Assembly: GCA_030429345.1 (NCBI GenBank)
Contig: JAUIFJ010000014.1
Span: 1-64,000, forward strand
Source of the DNA: a bacterium
Lineage (GTDB): Bacteria; CAIWAD01
Reading direction: 5' to 3'
DNA: 64,000 bases
In this document: piece after piece, positions 59,159 to 64,000 of the stretch
How positions within the stretch are numbered: the first letter of the stretch is position 1
Layout of the letters: every line of letters starts with the position of its first letter
Program-made: the position numbers and the translations under genes
Notes under the pieces: model-generated
Databases searched by the model: none
Told to the model about the DNA's origin: nothing
Seen by the model: only the letters and a program-made list of their open reading frames with translations

Positions 59159-61143
59159 AGGTCTGTCTGACAGGCGGCGGCACCGCGGGCCATGTATACC
59201 CCGGCCTGGCCGTGGCGCGCGAGCTGGCGAAGGACCCGGACTGCCGCCTGCTCTACATTGGCACACGCGGCCGCAGCGAAGAGCTGATCCTGGCCCGCGA
59301 GGAGGAGGTCAGCGGCAAGGGCCGGATCCCGATCCGTTTCGCCGCCAGTCGCGGCTTCCCGGGGCTTTCGCCCCTGCCCTTGCTGGCTTTCGCCTGCGTG
59401 CTCGGACTCGGTGTGATCCAGGCGGCGCTGCACCTGCTGCGCTTCCGGCCCGACCTGCTGATCGCCTGCGGCGGCTATGCGAGCGCCCCCGCCGTCTTCG
59501 CCGCCTGGGGCCTGCGGCGCATCGGACTTTTGCGGACGCGCATCCTGCTGCACGAGCAGAATGCGCTGCCCGGCCTGATGAACCGCGTCTCCGCCCGCCT
59601 GGCGGATGTCTGCGCGCTGACCTTCGCCGAGAGCGCGCGCGGCCTGCGCACACGCCGCTGCTGTCACACGGGCTACCCCGTCCGCCCGGACCTGGACCGC
59701 CTGCCGGATGCCGCGGACTCGCGCAAGGCCTTCGGCCTGCCGGCAGAGGGGCCGCTGCTGCTGGTCTTCGGCGGATCCCAGGGCGCGCGCAGTCTCAACC
59801 GCGCGCTCTACGCCCTGCTGCCCGAGCTGCTGAACAGGGGCGTTTCCGTGCTGCACGCCTACGGCAGCGCCTCCGGGAAGGAGTATCACGCGGGCAGGGA
59901 GCACGAGGTGGCGCTGGCGGGGCTTCGGCAGAAGCTGCCGGAGGAGGCGCTGGCGATGTATCACGCCGAGCCCTTCTTTTTCGATATGCCCGCGGCCTAT
60001 GCCGCCGCCGACCTCTGCCTGGCCCGCGCCGGCGCGGGGACGATCTTCGAGCTGCTGAGCGCGGGCAAGCCGGCCGTGCTGGTGCCCAAGATGGGCCTTC
60101 CCGGCGACCACCAGGTCTGCAACGCGCGCATCGTCGAGGAGCACGGCGCGGCTGCGATCGTTCTCGAGGAGCCCTTGCCCTCCGCGGAAGGCCTGCGGGC
60201 CAGCCTGTCCCCGGATCGCCTGCGCGAGGCCCTGCTGCCCCTGCTCGAATCCGCGGGTCGCCGACAGGGACTGCAGGAAGAGGCCGACAGCCTGAGGCGA
60301 GCCGGCGCCCTGCAGCGCCTGGTGTCCCTGTCACACGATCTGGCGGCCCGGCGGGAACCGAATTGCGATGAGCCGCGTGTTGCAATGGAGAATGGTCCCA
60401 CCCTGGAGCACATGACCTGCCAGGCCCTGCTGGCCCGGGTGGAGAAGGGCGAGACCTTCAGCGGGGCCGACCGGCGCTACCTGGCCTACCGCTGCGGAGC
60501 GGCTTTGGTTGCCGGGCACTGGCTGACGCGGAACTGCGGGGTCAAGCTGGCCGGCGCCCTGGGCGATCCCGCCTTCGCGCCGCTGGTCTGCAGCCTCCTG
60601 CGCCAGGCGCCCAGGCCGGGACGGCTGCGCCGGCTCTTCGGCGAGAAGGAGGGGCCGCAGGGCTTCGTGAGACGGAACGCGGCGCAGAGCCTCAAGAGAA
60701 TGGGAGCGCGGGACGCTGAAAGCCTGGCCCTGCTGCGCGAGCTGCTGCGTGATTCCTACTGGGAGGCGCGTGTCGCCGCCCTGCAGGCCCTGACGGAATT
60801 GTTGCCAGCAGGCACGGAGCTGAAGGAAGAGGAGCTGCGCCTCCTGCGCCGCGAGGCCAACTTCGAGGAGCGTGTCGCCCTGCTCGAGTATTACGGGAAG
60901 CATGGAGACCCCGCGCGCTGGCGCGAGTCGCTGCTGCCGGGACTGGAAGATGTCAACAGCCGCGTGCGCGAGGCGGCGATCAGCGTGCTGGCGGGCATGA
61001 TCGATTCCGGCCGCCTGGCGGTCTGCGAGGAGATCCGCGCCCTGCAGCGGACGATCATGCTGACCTCGACCCGCTTCCACCCGGTCTTTCCGCTCAAGCA
61101 GCGCATGCGTGAACTGTCCAGCCGTCTACGGGAGGATGCCTGA
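59155..61143 (+). CDS. murG: MurG (lipid II synthase) fused to a C-terminal HEAT-repeat-like domain
   Basis: One uninterrupted 662-residue frame. Residues 1 to about 395 are MurG, which adds GlcNAc to lipid I: GGGTAGHVYPGLA, ACGGYASAPA, HEQNALPGLMNR, VFGGSQGARSLN and the UDP-GlcNAc site RAGAGTIFELLSAGKPAVLVP with GDHQVCNA. Residues about 410-662 are an all-helical region with HEAT/armadillo-like units (VRRNAAQSLKRMGARDAESL, WEARVAALQALTELL, VNSRVREAAISVLAGMI). Standard MurG ends near residue 360. GTG 59155 overlaps the AmgK-like stop; the stop overlaps mraY (TGATG). An internal ATG (residue 411) could give a separate HEAT protein. Confidence 0.9.
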   Translation: MKVCLTGGGTAGHVYPGLAVARELAKDPDCRLLYIGTRGRSEELILAREEEVSGKGRIPIRFAASRGFPGLSPLPLLAFACVLGLGVIQAALHLLRFRPDLLIACGGYASAPAVFAAWGLRRIGLLRTRILLHEQNALPGLMNRVSARLADVCALTFAESARGLRTRRCCHTGYPVRPDLDRLPDAADSRKAFGLPAEGPLLLVFGGSQGARSLNRALYALLPELLNRGVSVLHAYGSASGKEYHAGREHEVALAGLRQKLPEEALAMYHAEPFFFDMPAAYAAADLCLARAGAGTIFELLSAGKPAVLVPKMGLPGDHQVCNARIVEEHGAAAIVLEEPLPSAEGLRASLSPDRLREALLPLLESAGRRQGLQEEADSLRRAGALQRLVSLSHDLAARREPNCDEPRVAMENGPTLEHMTCQALLARVEKGETFSGADRRYLAYRCGAALVAGHWLTRNCGVKLAGALGDPAFAPLVCSLLRQAPRPGRLRRLFGEKEGPQGFVRRNAAQSLKRMGARDAESLALLRELLRDSYWEARVAALQALTELLPAGTELKEEELRLLRREANFEERVALLEYYGKHGDPARWRESLLPGLEDVNSRVREAAISVLAGMIDSGRLAVCEEIRALQRTIMLTSTRFHPVFPLKQRMRELSSRLREDA

Positions 61144-62249
61144 TGCTGAAACTGCTCGCCGGCTGGCTGCGGCAGGAACTGGAAGGCCCGGGCTGGCTGC
61201 GCCTTTTCGACTACCTGTCCGTGCGCACCATGATGGCCGCGCTGACCACCTTCCTGCTCAGCCTGCTCCTGGGACGACTTGTGATCCGCTGGCTGCACCG
61301 GAAGGGCTTTCGTGATACGGTGGATGACTACGGCGTGATCGACGTGGGCAACAAGCGCGGCACCCCGACCATGGGCGGCCTGATCATCCTGGGCGCTTCC
61401 GTCATCGGCTACCTGCTCTGGTTCCAGGCGGACAGCCCCTACGCCTGGGCCGGCCTCTCGGCCCTGCTCTGGTTCGGCCTGCTGGGCTTCATCGACGATT
61501 TCCGCAAGGTGCGCGGAGGCAGCGGGCAGGCCGGCCTCAGCCAGGGGACCAAGCTCCTTTTGCAGACTCTTTTCGCCACGGCCTTCGCCGTCTGGGTGCT
61601 GAGCGCCGCCTCGCCGCTTCCCGAGCCGGTACAGACCCAGTTGTTCCTGCCCTTCCTCAAGGAGCCGGTGGCGGACCTGGGCTGGTTCTACGGGGTCTTC
61701 ATCGTCTTCGTGATCCTTGCCGTCTCCAACAGCGTCAACTTCGCCGACGGCATGGATGGCCTGGCGACGGTGCCGGCGGCGGTCGTGCTCATGGTCTACG
61801 CGGTGCTGGCCTATGTGATCGGCAACGAGATCTACAGCGGCTATCTGAACTTCGACTATGTGGCCGGCACCGGCGAGTTCGCCGTGCTCTGCGGAGCGGT
61901 GATCGGCGCCTGCCTGGGCTTTCTGTGGTACAATTTCTTCCCGGCCCAGGTCTTCATGGGCGACACGGGCAGCATGGCGCTCGGCGGGCTGCTCGCCGTG
62001 CTGGCGGTGATGCTGAAGCAGGAATTCCTCTTCGTGATCGCCGGCGGGGTCTTCGTGGTCGAGGGCGCCAGCGTGCTGATCCAGGAGAAGATCGGCATCC
62101 GGCTGCTGGGCCGCAGGATCTTCTTCCGCGCGCCGATCCATCACAGTTTCCAGCACCGCGGAGTGGCGGAAACAAAGGTCGTGATCCGTTTCTGGATCGT
62201 GGCCATGCTGCTGGGCTTCATCGCGCTCCTGTCGCTCAAGTTCCGCTAG
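61143..62249 (+). CDS. mraY: Phospho-N-acetylmuramoyl-pentapeptide transferase MraY
   Basis: A 368-residue integral membrane enzyme that joins UDP-MurNAc-pentapeptide to undecaprenyl phosphate, giving lipid I. About ten hydrophobic segments are present. Signatures: KRGTPTMGGLIIL, the DDFRK aspartates, NSVNFADGMDGLA, VFMGDTGSMALGG and APIHHSFQHRGVAETKVVIR (20 residues cited). Start ATG 61143 overlaps the MurG-HEAT stop. Gene order murG before mraY, without the usual murF, murD or ftsW between, is a rearranged dcw cluster. Confidence 0.96.
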   Translation: MLKLLAGWLRQELEGPGWLRLFDYLSVRTMMAALTTFLLSLLLGRLVIRWLHRKGFRDTVDDYGVIDVGNKRGTPTMGGLIILGASVIGYLLWFQADSPYAWAGLSALLWFGLLGFIDDFRKVRGGSGQAGLSQGTKLLLQTLFATAFAVWVLSAASPLPEPVQTQLFLPFLKEPVADLGWFYGVFIVFVILAVSNSVNFADGMDGLATVPAAVVLMVYAVLAYVIGNEIYSGYLNFDYVAGTGEFAVLCGAVIGACLGFLWYNFFPAQVFMGDTGSMALGGLLAVLAVMLKQEFLFVIAGGVFVVEGASVLIQEKIGIRLLGRRIFFRAPIHHSFQHRGVAETKVVIRFWIVAMLLGFIALLSLKFR

Positions 62250-62253
62250 CCGC

Positions 62254-63165
62254 ATGAAGGGACCAGAGACGAAGGCCCCCTGCAGCGGCATCCTTCTCTG
62301 CGCCGGGGAAGGGCGACGCCTGCGGCCGCTGACCCTGGTGCGGCCCAAGCCCCTGGTGCCGCTGCACGGCATTCCCCTGGCCGAGTTCGGCCTGCGCTTC
62401 CTGCTGGAAGCCGGGTGCGACCCGATCGCGATCAACGGCTGGCACCTGGCGGAGCAGATTGAGGCCTGGGTGGAGGAGCTGCGCCGGCGCTACCCCGAGC
62501 GCCGCTTTCTCTTCTTCCGGGAGGAGCGGCTGCTCGGCACGGGGGGAAGCCTGCAACAGATGCTGCCGCGGCTGCCTGCCGGGCCGGTGCTGGTACAGAA
62601 CGGCGATGTGCTCCACGACGCGGATCCGGCCCTGTTGTTGAAGGATCTGCCGCAGGAGGAGATCCGCCTGCTGTCGACGTCTGGCCCACCTGTGCTGGAA
62701 GGACGGGAGGGGCAGGTCCTCAGCCTTCGGGATCCGGCGCGTTCGAACCGGGGCTTCGCCGGCGTGCACGCCATCGGGGCCGAGGCGCGCAAGGCCTTGC
62801 TGGACGATGGTCCGGCGGATGTGGTCGAGCGCTGGCAGGCCTTCATCGCGCTGAATGGTGCTCCCCGGCTGGGCGCCACCCTGCACGATGGGTTCTGGAA
62901 GGACATCGGCCGGCTGGCCGAGTACCTGCCCTTTCATTGGGAGCTGGCGCGGGATCCGGCGTATCTTGCCCTGTGCCGGCGGCTGGATCTGCATGCCGAT
63001 GTGGACCCCGAGAGGAAGGTCTCTCCGGCGGCGGCCCGCCTGGGCGAGGGCAGCCGGGAAGCGGTGCTCTGGCATCACGAGGGCTGGCCGGGCCGGGTTC
63101 GCCGAGCGATCCTTTGCCGTCCAGGCGGCGGAAACGGAAATCTGGAAGGAGAAATCCTGCTTTGA
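62254..63165 (+). CDS. MurU-like sugar-1-phosphate nucleotidyltransferase
   Basis: A 303-residue Rossmann nucleotidyltransferase. LCAGEGRRLRPLTLVRPKPL is the G-x-G-x-R-x2-P-x-T nucleotide site with the following PKPL, LVQNGDVLHDADP gives the metal aspartate, and NRGFAGVHAIG and GFWKDIGRLAEYL the sugar pocket. With an AmgK-like kinase in the same operon it is best read as MurU, which makes UDP-MurNAc from MurNAc-1-phosphate; a generic NDP-sugar pyrophosphorylase is the alternative. ATG 62254 is four bases after mraY. It is about 80 residues longer than compact MurU forms. Confidence 0.8.
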   Translation: MKGPETKAPCSGILLCAGEGRRLRPLTLVRPKPLVPLHGIPLAEFGLRFLLEAGCDPIAINGWHLAEQIEAWVEELRRRYPERRFLFFREERLLGTGGSLQQMLPRLPAGPVLVQNGDVLHDADPALLLKDLPQEEIRLLSTSGPPVLEGREGQVLSLRDPARSNRGFAGVHAIGAEARKALLDDGPADVVERWQAFIALNGAPRLGATLHDGFWKDIGRLAEYLPFHWELARDPAYLALCRRLDLHADVDPERKVSPAAARLGEGSREAVLWHHEGWPGRVRRAILCRPGGGNGNLEGEILL

Positions 63166-63980
63166 AGCTTCGCAAACGTTGGCTCCTGTTGCTGGCACTG
63201 ATCCTCCTGGCCACCTGGACCGTCTATCCCTGGATCCGCTCGGGATCCGCCGAGGGCGATCAGGAACTGGTCATCGCCTCCTGGAACCTGATGGCGCTGA
63301 ACAAGTACGGCGCGCAGGGCATCGACGGCCTGAGCGAACTGCGCCCCTGGGAGCCGGATGTGGTCTGCCTGCAGGAGTTTCCCTTCCGCCGGGGAGAGCT
63401 GCAGGCGGAAATCCTCTTCCAGATGGGCCTGGTGCACCGCAAGGACGCTCCCTACGCCGGCCAGCAAGGCAGCGGGCTGAGCGTCTTTTCCCGCTATCCC
63501 GTGCTGTCGCACGAAATCCAGCCCCTGCCGCCCTTCCAGGAAAACCGCGTGGCCAGCCTTGTGGAACTTGAAGTCGCAGGGCGCAGTTTCTGGTTGACGA
63601 CGGTCCATTTTCCCAACTCGGACATTCATGAACTCGGCATCCGCCGGACCATGAAGCAGGAAATCCTGGGACCGACCATGAGGCTGGAACAGGCCGAGGC
63701 GCTCGGGCAGTGGCTGCAGGCCTGGGAGGGACGCCCACTGGCAATTGCCGGAGATTTCAATACGTTCCCTTTTTCCGCCGCCTGGCGTGAACTGTGCCGC
63801 AACTTCTACGACGCCTTCCCCATTGGCAGCTTCTTCTCGGGGACCTATCAGGGCAGGTATGACATCGAGGCCAAGATTGACCATGTCTTTCTCTCCGACG
63901 AAGTGGACATCCTGGAAAGCCACATCCCCCGTATTCCCGGGTCGGACCATTGGCCAGTGGTGGTGCGGGTCCGTTTCTAG
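63162..63980 (+). CDS. Membrane-anchored endonuclease/exonuclease/phosphatase (EEP) fold protein
   Basis: A 272-residue protein with an N-terminal anchor (WLLLLALILLATWTVYPWI). EEP motifs: IASWNLMALN, DVVCLQEFPFRRG (Glu metal ligand), SGLSVFSRYPV, TTVHFPNS, AIAGDFNTFPFSAAW and PGSDHWPVVVRV (terminal His-Asp/His pair). The family covers DNases, sphingomyelinases and phosphatases; facing the periplasm it may cleave a phosphodiester or polyprenyl/lipid phosphate. TTG 63162 is the start: AAGGAG lies nine bases upstream and TTGA overlaps the MurU-like stop. It closes the wall operon within the window. Confidence 0.86.
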   Translation: MKLRKRWLLLLALILLATWTVYPWIRSGSAEGDQELVIASWNLMALNKYGAQGIDGLSELRPWEPDVVCLQEFPFRRGELQAEILFQMGLVHRKDAPYAGQQGSGLSVFSRYPVLSHEIQPLPPFQENRVASLVELEVAGRSFWLTTVHFPNSDIHELGIRRTMKQEILGPTMRLEQAEALGQWLQAWEGRPLAIAGDFNTFPFSAAWRELCRNFYDAFPIGSFFSGTYQGRYDIEAKIDHVFLSDEVDILESHIPRIPGSDHWPVVVRVRF

Positions 63981-64000
63981 CCTGCTGCTTCTGCTGCTGG

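Noticed and set aside
6000-60340. Frequent TGTCACA/TGTGACA words
   Set aside because: They seem common, but my rough count is below twice the expectation, so I do not claim enrichment without a genome-wide test.
60393-61143. HEAT domain as an independent gene starting at the internal ATG 60385
   Set aside because: No stop codon separates it from MurG and no clear ribosome site precedes the ATG; kept as a possible extra product only.

Overview
The window is a GC-rich (roughly 60-65 percent by eye), gene-dense bacterial chromosome segment. Several secreted proteins end in a PNPFNP-type FlgD-like C-terminal module (type IX/Por-like sorting style). With TonB receptors, CotH kinase, lamin-tail and BNR proteins this points to a Gram-negative lineage of the FCB sphere (Krumholzibacteriota, Eisenbacteria, Delongbacteria-like). 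I cannot fix the taxon from sequence alone.

Layout. 1-1.6 kb: right end of a prophage or remnant (holin fragment, small zinc-ribbon protein, lytic amidase, a low-GC small protein). 1.6-3.7 kb: gene-poor, with a CAU tRNA, duplicated hairpins, an inverted-repeat element and many strong stem-loops. 3.7-7.1 kb: a small zinc-finger gene, then hpnC-hpnD-hpnE for squalene; a terminator-like hairpin lies inside the 5' end of hpnC. 7.2-14.6 kb: PDZ protein, TolC-like protein, tsaB-cdaA-MFS operon, DEAD-box helicase, VOC protein. 14.6-17.6 kb: second inverted-repeat element with a 19-bp tandem array, an ABC exporter operon with an LolA-like protein (minus), tRNA-Asn. 17.7-26.5 kb: NTF2-like protein, MarR-GNAT-racemase-SSS transporter operon, MBL hydrolase divergent from a TetR regulator, trpS, an L2HGDH-like oxidoreductase and a cupin.

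26.5-35.5 kb: two secreted GH13 amylases, a starch-binding-like surface protein, a CotH protein and a DUF5677 protein, flanked by outward-facing copies of one repeat. 35.5-48.8 kb: acid phosphatase, two PH-like membrane proteins, aldehyde dehydrogenase, a secreted trypsin-like protease, TetR-controlled TonB receptor, BNR surface protein, and a nucleotidyltransferase/ArsR pair. 48.9-57.1 kb: lipoprotein, a 1201-aa surface protein, a pentaheme cytochrome with a surface-sorting tail overlapping panD, and a DUF481 porin-like protein. 57.1-64 kb: MscS channel, then a tightly overlapping wall operon: AmgK-like kinase, MurG fused to a HEAT-like domain, MraY, MurU-like uridylyltransferase and a membrane-anchored EEP-fold enzyme.

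The most notable points are the in-frame MurG-HEAT fusion and the pairing of muramic-acid salvage genes with lipid I/II synthesis, a secreted pentaheme cytochrome with a sorting tail, a repeat-bounded glycan block, and strong over-use of the palindrome GTATAC in all reading frames.
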